60,416 bases of DNA from Bacteroidia bacterium. Its GTDB lineage: Bacteria > Bacteroidota > Bacteroidia > Flavobacteriales_D > Crocinitomicaceae. The first letter of the stretch is position 1; the number at the start of each line of letters is the position of its first letter. The stretch covers positions 1 through 60,416 of the forward strand of contig JAUICI010000003.1 in the NCBI GenBank assembly GCA_030427935.1, read 5' to 3'. The position numbers and the translations under genes were made by a program. The notes below the pieces were generated by a model. The model saw only the letters and a program-made list of their open reading frames with translations, did not search any database and was not told the origin of the DNA. Below are positions 44,383 through 53,629 of this stretch, in pieces.

Positions 44383-45219
44383 ATGAAAAAAGTACTTTTC
44401 GCTCTAGCTTTTGGAGCATTTCTATCAACTTCTATCGCACAGGAACTTCCTGTCCCAAGTCCATCATGTAAGTTGGAACAAAGAGTTGGTTTAACAGACG
44501 TCACTCTTGAATATTCTAGACCAGGAGTAAAAGGAAGAACCATTTTCGGTGACCTTGTGCCTTATGATAAAGTTTGGAGATTCGGAGCAAATAAGAACAC
44601 GATGATCACTATTTCAACTGATATCATGATCCAAGGTAAAACTTTGAAGAAAGGGACCTATTCCATTTTTGCAACACCGTCAAAGAAAGAATGGACAATT
44701 GCTTTTAATACCGATACAGAGCAATGGGGAGCTGGAAACTACACAAGTGAAAAGGACGCTCTTTCTATTAAAGTCCCTGCAAAAGAACATGCAAAGCACG
44801 AATCATTCACTATCGAAATCAATGATGTTTCTGCTAATGGAGCTATAATTTCAATGATTTGGGATGAAGTTCAAGTGAATATTCCTTTTAAAGTAGAAAC
44901 GGATAAATATGCTTTAGCAAATATTGAAGCAGCTATCAAAGAAGGAAAAGATTTAGATAAAGTGTATTACCAAGCGGCACGTTATTTTCACGGTAAAAAA
45001 GACGCCAAAACGGCTTTGGATTATATTGCTAAGTCACTTAAAGAGAAAGAAGGATTTAGAGCTTTATACTTAAGAGCACAAATTCATCTAGATGCAGGTA
45101 AGAACAAAGAAGCAATCGATGATGGTGAAAAAGCTATGAAACTGGCATTGGATGCCAAACAAGAAGGATGGGCAAGTTACATCAAAGAAAATCTAGCCAA
45201 ATGGCGCGATAAAAAATAA
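44383..45219 (+). CDS. DUF2911 domain protein, secreted
   Basis: 278 residues with a signal peptide (MKKVLFALAFGAFLSTSIAQ). DUF2911 (about 28-165) is recognisable by SPSCKLEQRVGLTDVTLEYSRPGVKGR, VPYDKVWRFGANKNT and KKGTYSIFATP. A TPR-like helical tail follows (about 185-275). Function unknown; the family is common in Bacteroidota periplasm. It lies 4 bases after the symporter and is the last gene of the run, followed by a terminator. Confidence 0.9.
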   Translation: MKKVLFALAFGAFLSTSIAQELPVPSPSCKLEQRVGLTDVTLEYSRPGVKGRTIFGDLVPYDKVWRFGANKNTMITISTDIMIQGKTLKKGTYSIFATPSKKEWTIAFNTDTEQWGAGNYTSEKDALSIKVPAKEHAKHESFTIEINDVSANGAIISMIWDEVQVNIPFKVETDKYALANIEAAIKEGKDLDKVYYQAARYFHGKKDAKTALDYIAKSLKEKEGFRALYLRAQIHLDAGKNKEAIDDGEKAMKLALDAKQEGWASYIKENLAKWRDKK

Positions 45220-45224
45220 TAACG

Positions 45225-45255
45225 AAATGCGGTCTTAGGGCCGCATTTTATTTTA
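45225..45255 (+). terminator. Terminator between convergent DUF2911 and phosphatase genes
   Basis: AAATGCGG and CCGCATTT form a perfect 8-bp stem around an 8-base loop followed by TATTTTA. It may also slow minus-strand transcription, since the convergent stop codon is only 5 bases away. Confidence 0.8.
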
Positions 45256-47472
45256 GATCCGAAGACCGAACATACAGACATCATCTAGTTGCTCAAGATC
45301 TCCTTTCCATTTTTCGAAATTATCAGCTAATAAATCCCCCTGCTTGCCAAGCTCATAATTACTGAATTTCGCAACCCAAGACTTTAAGTTTTTTGTCTTT
45401 AATTTTTTTCCGGCTTTTTTTGATCCCTCCATATTATTGCCCCCGAACTGATCTGCAATTCCATCAGAATAAAAGTAAAGTAGATCGCCTTTTTCAAGAT
45501 CTACTTTCACGGTCTCGAAGGCTACAGAATTTGTATGGTTTCCTATAGGCTGCTTCTGCGATTTTAACTCAATCAATCTTTTCTCATACACTTCAAAATC
45601 TTCTTCCCGAATTCTTTCACTTTCTAGTGAATCTGAAGCATTCTTTTTATCTCTAACAATCCAGAGGTTATTATTGGCACCAGACCATTGCATCTCATTT
45701 GTTTGCATATTGATACGAGCCAAACTAATATCCATTCCATCTCGAATACCTTCATTCGAACTGAATTTTTCAATAACCAACTCCCTAGTTCGGTCCAATA
45801 TGGCTCCGGGATCAAGAATACCTTCTTCGATAATCGCCTTCGTTAGGGCATTACTGCAAACAACTGAAACAAGAGCTCCAGGCACTCCATGCCCTGTACA
45901 ATCAGCTACGGCAACAAATGAATATTCCTTGACTTTTTCCATCCAATAAAAGTCACCTGCCACTATATCCTTAGGCTGATAGAAAAGGAAATAATCCTGA
46001 AATAATTTTTCAATTTTCTCATCAGAAGGTAAAATAGCCGATTGCAGTTTTTTGGCATAATTTATCGAATCCAATATCTCCTGATTTTTAGCCTCTACTA
46101 TCTCTTTCTGAAGTTCCGCCTCAGCACGCTTCGATTCTACAATTGCTTGTTGATCCTCAATGATTTTCTTTTGATTCGAAATAACTTTCAGCCTAGAATA
46201 AATATATCCTCCAACCAAAGCCAACAATATTAATCCTCCCCAAAGAAATAATTGTTTCTGTTTTTCTTTCTGGGTTTTCTCTTTCTCTACTTCTAATGCG
46301 AGGTCAGCTATTTTATCTTTCTCTATCTGCTCTAAACTATCGGCCATGACTTTTCGATCGTACTTGTATTGAAAAGACTGTTGCAAAACTTGTTTTTTAT
46401 CTTCCTCACTTCTGAGACTATCTTTCATATCCAAATAAAGTTCGTGCATTTTTAATGCCTCTCCAGCGTTTCCGAGTTTTTTATGGATCTTATATAAATG
46501 TTCGGAGATCGACTTTAATTGGGTAACATCGCCAACCTCAATAGCCAATTGGTAAGATTCTTTTGCCTTTTTAAGCGCTTTGGTCATATTCCCTTTTTGA
46601 AAATCGATCTCAGATAAGCTATTCAACACCATACTCACACCTTTTTTCTCCCCAAGATTCTGATAATGCTGCAAACACATTCGATAGTACTTTTCAGCAC
46701 TCTCCAAATTCCCCATGGTTAAATAGACTGAAGCAATATTAAGATTTGTGGTCATCTCGCCATGGGTATTTTTTATGCTTCTGTCCATTCGAATTCCTTT
46801 AAAAAAATAGAACAAGGCAGAATCTAATTGCCCCATGGACTCCTTAAGTAAACCAATATTTCCAATAAGGTAGGCTTCCATCATTTTATTATTCTCTTCT
46901 CTTGAAATCATTAAGGCTTCTCGATAGGTTTGATCTGCTTTATCGTATTCCTTTTGATAGATATAGACACCCCCTATATAATTCATAGCATTGAGAGCTC
47001 CATTCATGTTTCCCATTTTCTCGAAGACTTTTTTACAATAAATGAAGTTTTTAAGCGCAGGACCGTACTCCGCTTGTCCCATGTACAGAATTCCAAGATT
47101 ACCCAAAGCGGAGGCCTCTCCAAGTTGATTCCCCAGCTCTTTATTCAAATCAATACACTTTTCTAAATAATCTATGGCTAAAAGATATTCTCCTTTTATT
47201 CTATAGGCTGATCCAAGTGAATTATAGGAATCAGCTAGCCATTGTTTTTGATTCTTTTCATCAGAGAAATCCCTCATTAGAATAGCATATTTTATAGCCG
47301 AATCCACTTGGGTATTCAGGTATTCATTCCAAATCAAGGACCTTAAAGCATCTTTCCTAGTGGAATCCGCATTTGAATTGTCATTCCAAACCAGTTTCAA
47401 GGAATCTACATTGACCTGAGAATTCAGAGTGAATAAAAATAATAGGGAAAACGTTAGAAAAATTTTGTTCAT
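45253..47472 (-). CDS. TPR sensor protein with SpoIIE/PP2C-type Ser/Thr phosphatase domain
   Basis: 739 residues: signal peptide (about 1-18), TPR repeats (about 55-335, e.g. SYNSLGSAYRIKGEYLLAIDYLEKC), a transmembrane helix (about 408-428, LFLWGGLILLALVGGYIYS), a coiled coil (about 430-480) and a cytoplasmic SpoIIE-type phosphatase domain (about 490-739). Metal motifs are AGDFYW and ADCTGHGVPGALVS, with a final LDDVCMFGL. Such proteins read an external signal through the TPR domain and dephosphorylate a partner, often an anti-sigma-factor antagonist. No STAS or anti-sigma gene is adjacent. It stands alone. Confidence 0.92.
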   Translation of the reverse strand: MNKIFLTFSLLFLFTLNSQVNVDSLKLVWNDNSNADSTRKDALRSLIWNEYLNTQVDSAIKYAILMRDFSDEKNQKQWLADSYNSLGSAYRIKGEYLLAIDYLEKCIDLNKELGNQLGEASALGNLGILYMGQAEYGPALKNFIYCKKVFEKMGNMNGALNAMNYIGGVYIYQKEYDKADQTYREALMISREENNKMMEAYLIGNIGLLKESMGQLDSALFYFFKGIRMDRSIKNTHGEMTTNLNIASVYLTMGNLESAEKYYRMCLQHYQNLGEKKGVSMVLNSLSEIDFQKGNMTKALKKAKESYQLAIEVGDVTQLKSISEHLYKIHKKLGNAGEALKMHELYLDMKDSLRSEEDKKQVLQQSFQYKYDRKVMADSLEQIEKDKIADLALEVEKEKTQKEKQKQLFLWGGLILLALVGGYIYSRLKVISNQKKIIEDQQAIVESKRAEAELQKEIVEAKNQEILDSINYAKKLQSAILPSDEKIEKLFQDYFLFYQPKDIVAGDFYWMEKVKEYSFVAVADCTGHGVPGALVSVVCSNALTKAIIEEGILDPGAILDRTRELVIEKFSSNEGIRDGMDISLARINMQTNEMQWSGANNNLWIVRDKKNASDSLESERIREEDFEVYEKRLIELKSQKQPIGNHTNSVAFETVKVDLEKGDLLYFYSDGIADQFGGNNMEGSKKAGKKLKTKNLKSWVAKFSNYELGKQGDLLADNFEKWKGDLEQLDDVCMFGLRI

Positions 47473-47511
47473 TGTAAAAGCTTGGTCCCCTAAAAATAAG
47501 GTTTTTTAAAA

Positions 47512-47542
47512 TAAAAAAAGCCCATTCAAAACGAATGAGCTT
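47512..47542 (-). terminator. Terminator of the subtilase gene
   Basis: On the minus strand AAGCTCATTC and GAATGGGCTT pair (one mismatch/G-U) around a 5-base loop and run into a T-tract of seven. Confidence 0.85.
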
Positions 47543-47562
47543 TCTTTTAATATGATTTAAAA

Positions 47563-50500
47563 CTATTTCTTAATCACTTTAGTTGTATACAATTTATTTC
47601 CTTGTTGCACACGAACAAAATAAACTCCGGTGGTATAAAGACTTAAGTCAACCTTTGACTCATTTTGTCCATTACCATCCATGATTTTCTGACCAAGATC
47701 ATTTGTAATAGTGAACTGATACTCACCATTGAGTTCAATGTTTAACTCAGTTGCAACAGGATTTGGATAAACTCTAAATTTGATTTCTGAATTCTCCCCT
47801 ATTCCAAGTAAATCATTTACTGTATAAGTATCCGTAATTGTACAACCGTTTGCATCAGTTACAACAACTGTATAGGTTCCAGCAGCTAAACCTGTAAGAT
47901 CTTCACTTGTCCCTTGAGCTCCCCAGTTATATGAATAAGCTGGTGTACCTCCTGAAACCGTGATATCAACTTCCCCGTCATTACCCGCATTTTCATGGGT
48001 AACGTTACCGGAAACCGCTAATGCATTTGGTTCAGAAATCGTAACAGATTCTGTAGATGTACATCCATTTGCATCTGTAATCACTACTGAATAAGTTCCA
48101 GCCGATAAAGCATTTGGATTTTCTCCTCCCCAGTCTTCAGAATAGGGTGAAGTACCTCCAGAAATACTCAAAGAAGCTGAACCATCAGTGAAACCATTAC
48201 AAGAAACATCATTTGTATTCGGTGTTACACTAATCGCATTGGGTTCTGTAATTGTCACCATGTGGTTTGCAGTACAGTTGTTTGCATCAGTTATGATAAC
48301 AGTATAAGTTCCTGCAGAAAGTGCTGTATTGTTTTCACCCTGCCAATCTTCAGAATAAGGTGAAGTACCTCCTGAAATATTCAAGAAAGCTGTACCATCA
48401 TTTCCACTATTACAATCAACATTTGTTACAGTTTCTGTCGCAGATATTGCTGCTGGTTCATTAATGGTAACACTTGTGTTGTATGTACACATACTTGCAT
48501 CCGTAACAATAACTGGATAAGTACCAGCAGCTAATGCACTTGGATTCTCACCTGACCAGTTTTCAGTGTAAGCTCCAGTTCCTCCTGAAACATTCAAAGT
48601 AACTGAACCATCAGACAAGCCATTACAAGAAACATGTGAAATTGTTGGTGAACTTGAAAATGCTGTTGGTTGTGTAATAACTACGGTCTCTGATCCAACA
48701 CATCCTGAACCATCAGTAACTGTAACCGAATAAGTACCCGCACTCAAACCTGAAATATCTTCAGAAGATCCTTGTGCTCCCCAGTTGTACGAATAACCAG
48801 GCGTTCCTCCGGAAACAGTAAGATCAATCGAACCATTACTACCTCCAGGACAAGTTACATTTACTTGAGAAGAACTCAAAGTTGGTCCTCCGGTAGATGA
48901 AATTGAATAGGTTCCATTATAAACACAACCTACATTATCCGTAACCGTATATGAATGAGACCCCGGCGCCAATGCAAGCGGATTATCTCCTCCAAAATCT
49001 TCTGTATATGGACTTGCTCCACCAGAAATATTTAGTGATACCGTTCCATTATTTCCGCCACAGGAAGCATTTGTCGTGTTTTCAGTAACTGCAATTGCAG
49101 AATTCTGATTAACAGTATAAGATTGCGTTGCTACACAATTTAGAAGAGATGTTACGGTCACAAAATAAGAACCAGCAGCTATTCCTGTGAGATCTTCATT
49201 TGTTCCTTGTGCTCCCCAATCATAAGTACAATTCGATAAATTCGTTACTGTCAAATCAATGGCTCCGGTACTAGCTCCATTACAATCAACATCCGTGATA
49301 GAAGCTGATAAATTTGGAATTTCTCCAACTTCAATTTGAATCGATGCCGATCCATCACAACCTCCAATACTTCCGGTAACTGTATATGTTGTTGTAGATG
49401 TTGGAGACACATTTATACTTGCGGTTGTTTGTCCACCTGGACTCCAAGAATAAGAACTTGCTCCCGATGCTGTAATGGTTATTGGACCATCTCCAACACA
49501 AATTTCATCATCTGTAGAAGATATCACGATAGTTGGACTCGCATTAACTGTTATCTCTACTGAGTCAACCAAGTAATTTGAACATCCTCCACCAACAACT
49601 TCGAGATACGCTTTGTAAGTTCCAGAATTGTTGTAAACAGCTGTTTCTGTTACGTTCGTAGAATTCACTGGATTTGATCCAACAAAAGTCCAAACTAAAG
49701 TATCGTCATATGTCGAACCAGTTGCATCGAAATCAATCGTTTCTCCTTCACAAATATTCGTTGCAGAAGCAGACAAACTTATTGAAGGTGGTGCACTGGT
49801 TAAATCAGGAAAGATATAATTTGACAATGCCGTGATTGATCCCCAACCATCTACATAAGTATGCCAGGTATTATCGCTCCATTGTTCCCAACCTGTAGAT
49901 GAAGAAACTTGACCATTTTGATTTGTTACAAGTCCCATGGTATCCCCACCGGCATAATCCAAATTAGACATATCAACCCCGACTGCAATCTCTCCACCAC
50001 CAGGCACTGCAATTGGTGGATTAAATTGATAATAATAAATTCCTCCAGTTCCAATATCGCCCATTGTTACTGTTCTAGTTCCTATCACTGCACCTGGAGT
50101 ACCTCCTGATGCGTCATAAACATTGATATCAACTGTTTTATTGGCATTACCTGAATAGGCATTTCCAAACCAAACATAGGTTCCGACAACGTGTGTCGCT
50201 CCACCAACCATCGCGGATGGGAAATACTCGACTTTTGACTTATCTCCATATTCATTTATCCCTGCTAGATAACCGTCTCCATTTGTAGAGTATAAAGTAG
50301 GGTTCCAGCCAACATGTATCGAAGTTAAGGTATCAAAAGTGGGATCATCTAAATTCAACTGCGCACATCCTGCAGGTGAGTTTACAATAATATAAGCTGA
50401 TTTCGTTTCAGTATCATTTCCGTTTGCATTGGTAACAGTTAATCTAACTTCGTATGTACCTGGTGTGTTATAGGTTACAACATGAGGTCCTTGCGTATTA

Positions 50501-52017
50501 GCCGTTCCAGGAACAACCGTCGCCCCTCCAACATTGGTATTATCAAAATCCCAATCCCAAGTGGTTGGATTATAAGTACTCAAGTCCGTAAATTGAACTG
50601 AACCACCAGCAGTTATCGTAGTAAAATTGGCTGAAAAATCAGCAACTGGTGCATTGTTAGAAAACGCAGTAACACAATTCAAAGCTTGAAGTGCATTTAT
50701 TCTACCGGACCCTAAATCACCATTGTACCCCGGATTCTGAGCACTGATGTCATCACATGAGTTGATCAAACAATTCACATAATCATCCTGAGGTAATCCT
50801 GGCTGTGCTGAAATCATCAACCCTAGAAGACCAGACACTAATGGAGTTGCCATAGAAGTTCCTGACATATATCCATAATCATCAAATGGTACTGTACTTA
50901 AAATACTAGAACCAGGTGCCGTTACATCTACAGCTGATCCATAATTTGAAAAACCAGATTTTGAATCCGATGAAGTAGAAGATGCCACACAAATCACATC
51001 ATCATAATTTGATGGGTAATGTGCATTCCCACCAGTATCCATATTATAATTATCATTTCCTGCTGCAGCCACAACAATGGAACCTTGATTCCATGCCCAA
51101 GTCACCAAGTTCTGACCAGTTTGAGAGAATCCATAGCCTCCCCATGAACATGAAATTACATCTGCACCTGATAATGCTGAATAATAGATACCATCATATC
51201 CATTTGTAACAGCGGTTGAACTTGCGCTATTTGTGGTCACTTTAACTGCCATGATTGAAATACCAAAGCCAATGGAAGATACACCTTGATTATTATTTGT
51301 TTCTGCTCCTACAGTTCCCGCACAGTGAGTTCCATGATCCCAATTCGTATTCAAAGGATTTGGATTGTTATCATCATCTCCAACATCCCATCCATTAACG
51401 TCATCGATATATCCATTTCCATCATCATCAACTCCGTTTCCTGGAATTTCTCCTGGATTCACCCAAATTACATCATCAAGGTCTTCGTGAGTTGTCTCAA
51501 TCGCATTGTCTGTTACAGCGACTACAACATTTGAATTTCCTACTGAGATGTTCCATGCTAATTCCGCCTGAATTGTACTCAAAGCCCATACTGAACCATG
51601 GTAAGTATCATTCGGGGTTAAAGACAATTGATGCAATGGTACTTTTTCCGCATAATCAACTAGATCGTTTGCTGATAAATTTCGAATCAAATCATCGACT
51701 TGTGATGCATCATTGAACTCGATTAAAAAGGTTCTTTGTAATGCTTCTCCTCCTTTCCCCATGGCTTTTGGGAATGGTCTTGACATATTTGTAATGCCAA
51801 ACTGACCTGAAAGATCCTTTACAAAACCATATTTAGAGACTAAATTGGTATTTGGATTTCCTTCCCGTGCAACAACAAAATGCAGAGGAAAATTATCCTT
51901 TAGTTTTACATAGATTTTACCATCTTGATAATGAGGGTAAACAGATTGTGAATGAGTAGTGAGGCTGAAAAATAAGACAATAGAGCCTAAGATAGCTCCT
52001 AAGCTAGTAATTTTCAT
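47563..52017 (-). CDS. Subtilisin-like (S8) peptidase with PKD, SprB-like repeats and T9SS type A sorting domain
   Basis: 1484 residues with a signal peptide (1-24). The S8 domain (about 160-445) has catalytic Asp170 in VVAVTDNAIETTHEDL (DNA instead of the usual DTG/DSG), His228 (DHGTHCAG), oxyanion Asn321 (AAAGND) and Ser388 (GYMSGTSMATP). Next come a PKD domain (about 455-545), a beta-rich region (about 550-770), further Ig-like domains, then seven SprB-like repeats of about 67 residues (about 920-1400) with DCNG, SGGTSPYSEDW and YSVVITDANGC motifs. The type A sorting domain ends the protein (FRVYPNPVATELNIEL ... GVYFVRVQQGNKLYTTKVIKK). It should be exported by the T9SS and act at the cell surface or outside. 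Confidence 0.94.
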   Translation of the reverse strand: MKITSLGAILGSIVLFFSLTTHSQSVYPHYQDGKIYVKLKDNFPLHFVVAREGNPNTNLVSKYGFVKDLSGQFGITNMSRPFPKAMGKGGEALQRTFLIEFNDASQVDDLIRNLSANDLVDYAEKVPLHQLSLTPNDTYHGSVWALSTIQAELAWNISVGNSNVVVAVTDNAIETTHEDLDDVIWVNPGEIPGNGVDDDGNGYIDDVNGWDVGDDDNNPNPLNTNWDHGTHCAGTVGAETNNNQGVSSIGFGISIMAVKVTTNSASSTAVTNGYDGIYYSALSGADVISCSWGGYGFSQTGQNLVTWAWNQGSIVVAAAGNDNYNMDTGGNAHYPSNYDDVICVASSTSSDSKSGFSNYGSAVDVTAPGSSILSTVPFDDYGYMSGTSMATPLVSGLLGLMISAQPGLPQDDYVNCLINSCDDISAQNPGYNGDLGSGRINALQALNCVTAFSNNAPVADFSANFTTITAGGSVQFTDLSTYNPTTWDWDFDNTNVGGATVVPGTANTQGPHVVTYNTPGTYEVRLTVTNANGNDTETKSAYIIVNSPAGCAQLNLDDPTFDTLTSIHVGWNPTLYSTNGDGYLAGINEYGDKSKVEYFPSAMVGGATHVVGTYVWFGNAYSGNANKTVDINVYDASGGTPGAVIGTRTVTMGDIGTGGIYYYQFNPPIAVPGGGEIAVGVDMSNLDYAGGDTMGLVTNQNGQVSSSTGWEQWSDNTWHTYVDGWGSITALSNYIFPDLTSAPPSISLSASATNICEGETIDFDATGSTYDDTLVWTFVGSNPVNSTNVTETAVYNNSGTYKAYLEVVGGGCSNYLVDSVEITVNASPTIVISSTDDEICVGDGPITITASGASSYSWSPGGQTTASINVSPTSTTTYTVTGSIGGCDGSASIQIEVGEIPNLSASITDVDCNGASTGAIDLTVTNLSNCTYDWGAQGTNEDLTGIAAGSYFVTVTSLLNCVATQSYTVNQNSAIAVTENTTNASCGGNNGTVSLNISGGASPYTEDFGGDNPLALAPGSHSYTVTDNVGCVYNGTYSISSTGGPTLSSSQVNVTCPGGSNGSIDLTVSGGTPGYSYNWGAQGSSEDISGLSAGTYSVTVTDGSGCVGSETVVITQPTAFSSSPTISHVSCNGLSDGSVTLNVSGGTGAYTENWSGENPSALAAGTYPVIVTDASMCTYNTSVTINEPAAISATETVTNVDCNSGNDGTAFLNISGGTSPYSEDWQGENNTALSAGTYTVIITDANNCTANHMVTITEPNAISVTPNTNDVSCNGFTDGSASLSISGGTSPYSEDWGGENPNALSAGTYSVVITDANGCTSTESVTISEPNALAVSGNVTHENAGNDGEVDITVSGGTPAYSYNWGAQGTSEDLTGLAAGTYTVVVTDANGCTITDTYTVNDLLGIGENSEIKFRVYPNPVATELNIELNGEYQFTITNDLGQKIMDGNGQNESKVDLSLYTTGVYFVRVQQGNKLYTTKVIKK

Positions 52018-52044
52018 AACAACATAAATTTTCTTGGTTTCGTC

Positions 52045-52066
52045 GCCAATTTAGTAATTAATTGGC
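52045..52066. repeat. Inverted repeat upstream of the subtilase gene
   Basis: GCCAATT (52045-52051) and AATTGGC (52060-52066) flank 8 bases, 28 bases upstream of the subtilase start on the minus strand. There is no T-run on either side, so an operator is more likely than a terminator, but nothing else supports this. Confidence 0.35.
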
Positions 52067-52099
52067 AAAATACCTTGGAAATGAAGAAATTGAATTCAG

Positions 52100-53629
52100 T
52101 TATTTACTCTTTCCCTTCTTCTTGTTTGCTTTCTTTTCAGCCTTTTCCTTCTTTTTTTGCTCCTTTAAAGCTTTTCTTCTTTCCTTTGGAGGCAAGTCAT
52201 AAAAAGGAATGATATACTCTTCAAATAGCTGATTATTATCTTCAGCTTGCTTCACTTCCTCTGGAGACAACCATCCACCACCGATGGATTTATAAAGAAG
52301 TGTATAATAAGATAATAATTCCTGATATACTCTAGAATATTCTAATTGCGCTTGGAATGATTGCTTTTGCGTTTCTAATACTTCCAGATAACTTGTGACA
52401 CCTTTATTGTATCTTTCATATGCCAATATCTCTGCGTTCAGTGCTGCCTTCATATGGTCTTTTCTGGCTAGAAGCTCTTCTTTTAGTTTCTTAATAGAAA
52501 TCAAGTTATCTTCTACTTCTTTGAAGGCCTGTAATACAGTCTTTTCATATTTAAAAGCCATTTCTTCAGCTTTGAATTTCTCGATTTCCATTCGTCTTTT
52601 GTTCTTGTTGAATTGGAAAAGCGGGCCAAATAATGAGGCTCCGATATTCCAAGCAAACCCAACAGGGCTAAAACTTCCTCCAATACCAGCTGCACCACTA
52701 ATGGAGAAAGATGGAAACCTCATGGCTTGAGCTACTCCAACTCGGGCAACCTGAGCATGCAAATCTGCTTCAGCGGCTAGAATGTCTGGACGTCGTTTCA
52801 ATAATAATGAAGGAACTCCAGATGGAATAGAATCGGGAATAGGGAAATTAAACAGTAATTTATCTGTAATAATCGTATCCGGATTCTCACCTATTAAAAT
52901 AGATAAATTGTTTTCAATAAAAGTGATTTCTCTTTCATAAAGAGGTATGGACGCCTTCGAAATTGCGGTTTGAATTTGTGCTTGATTCAAATCAATCTCA
53001 GGAGCATAACCTCGATCAAACCTAGCCTGAATAATATTTTCTGCTGAATCACGAGCAGCAAAAGTCTTGTTCGCAATAATCAACCTTTGTCTGTAATCAA
53101 GTAAAAGGAAGTAGTTGTTTGCTACTTCTGCAATCAAACTAACCTGAATCGACCTCATACCGTGAATTGAAGATACCAAATCAGCCCTGGCTGCCTCAGT
53201 CGATCTTCTATATTTCCCCCAAAAGTCAATTTCCCAGTTTATTTGTGGAGTAATTCCCCATCCACCAATAGGCGTATTTCCTGTAAATTGACCATTTGCA
53301 TAATTACCATACAAAACATTGGCTCCAATGTCGAAATGAGGAAATTGATCCGAACGTTTAAAACCTAAATTCGACTTCGCTTGCTCTATTCTAGTTGCAG
53401 CCATAAGAACATCTCGATTATTCTTTAAGGCTCTTACGATTAAAGTGTCTAAAATAGGATCATTGTAAAAATTCCACCATCTAATATCAATGGTTGAATC
53501 AGAACTCCCTTGATTTCTATATTCTGCATTTGTTTTATACTCCGGTTTTTTGAAATCTGGTCCAACCGCACAGCTTCCTAAAAATAGTGTAGAAGCAAAA
53601 ACTAATATGATGAAATACGATTTACCCAT
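52100..53629 (-). CDS. Outer-membrane efflux channel, NodT/OprM (TolC-like) lipoprotein
   Basis: Start chosen at ATG 53629, which begins a lipoprotein signal (MGKSYFIILVFASTLFLGSC, Cys20) and gives 509 residues; it overlaps the pump gene by 8 bases (stop 53622). The family marks are SCAVGPDFKKPEYK, WWNFYNDPILDTLI and the two repeats of long periplasmic helices (e.g. NYFLLLDYRQRLIIANKTFAARDSAENIIQ). The final 50 residues are an unusual basic, Lys/Glu-rich tail (KKEKAEKKANKKKGKSK). It forms the trimeric outer-membrane tunnel for the RND pump encoded just upstream. Confidence 0.93.
   Translation of the reverse strand: MGKSYFIILVFASTLFLGSCAVGPDFKKPEYKTNAEYRNQGSSDSTIDIRWWNFYNDPILDTLIVRALKNNRDVLMAATRIEQAKSNLGFKRSDQFPHFDIGANVLYGNYANGQFTGNTPIGGWGITPQINWEIDFWGKYRRSTEAARADLVSSIHGMRSIQVSLIAEVANNYFLLLDYRQRLIIANKTFAARDSAENIIQARFDRGYAPEIDLNQAQIQTAISKASIPLYEREITFIENNLSILIGENPDTIITDKLLFNFPIPDSIPSGVPSLLLKRRPDILAAEADLHAQVARVGVAQAMRFPSFSISGAAGIGGSFSPVGFAWNIGASLFGPLFQFNKNKRRMEIEKFKAEEMAFKYEKTVLQAFKEVEDNLISIKKLKEELLARKDHMKAALNAEILAYERYNKGVTSYLEVLETQKQSFQAQLEYSRVYQELLSYYTLLYKSIGGGWLSPEEVKQAEDNNQLFEEYIIPFYDLPPKERRKALKEQKKKEKAEKKANKKKGKSK

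Noticed and set aside
47800-49300. Long DNA repeats inside the subtilase gene taken as a mobile element or CRISPR
   Set aside because: They keep reading frame and correspond to seven protein repeats of about 67 residues.
49336-51716. Plus-strand frames inside the subtilase gene
   Set aside because: Cys/Ile/His-rich antisense shadows of a well-supported coding sequence, with no start context.
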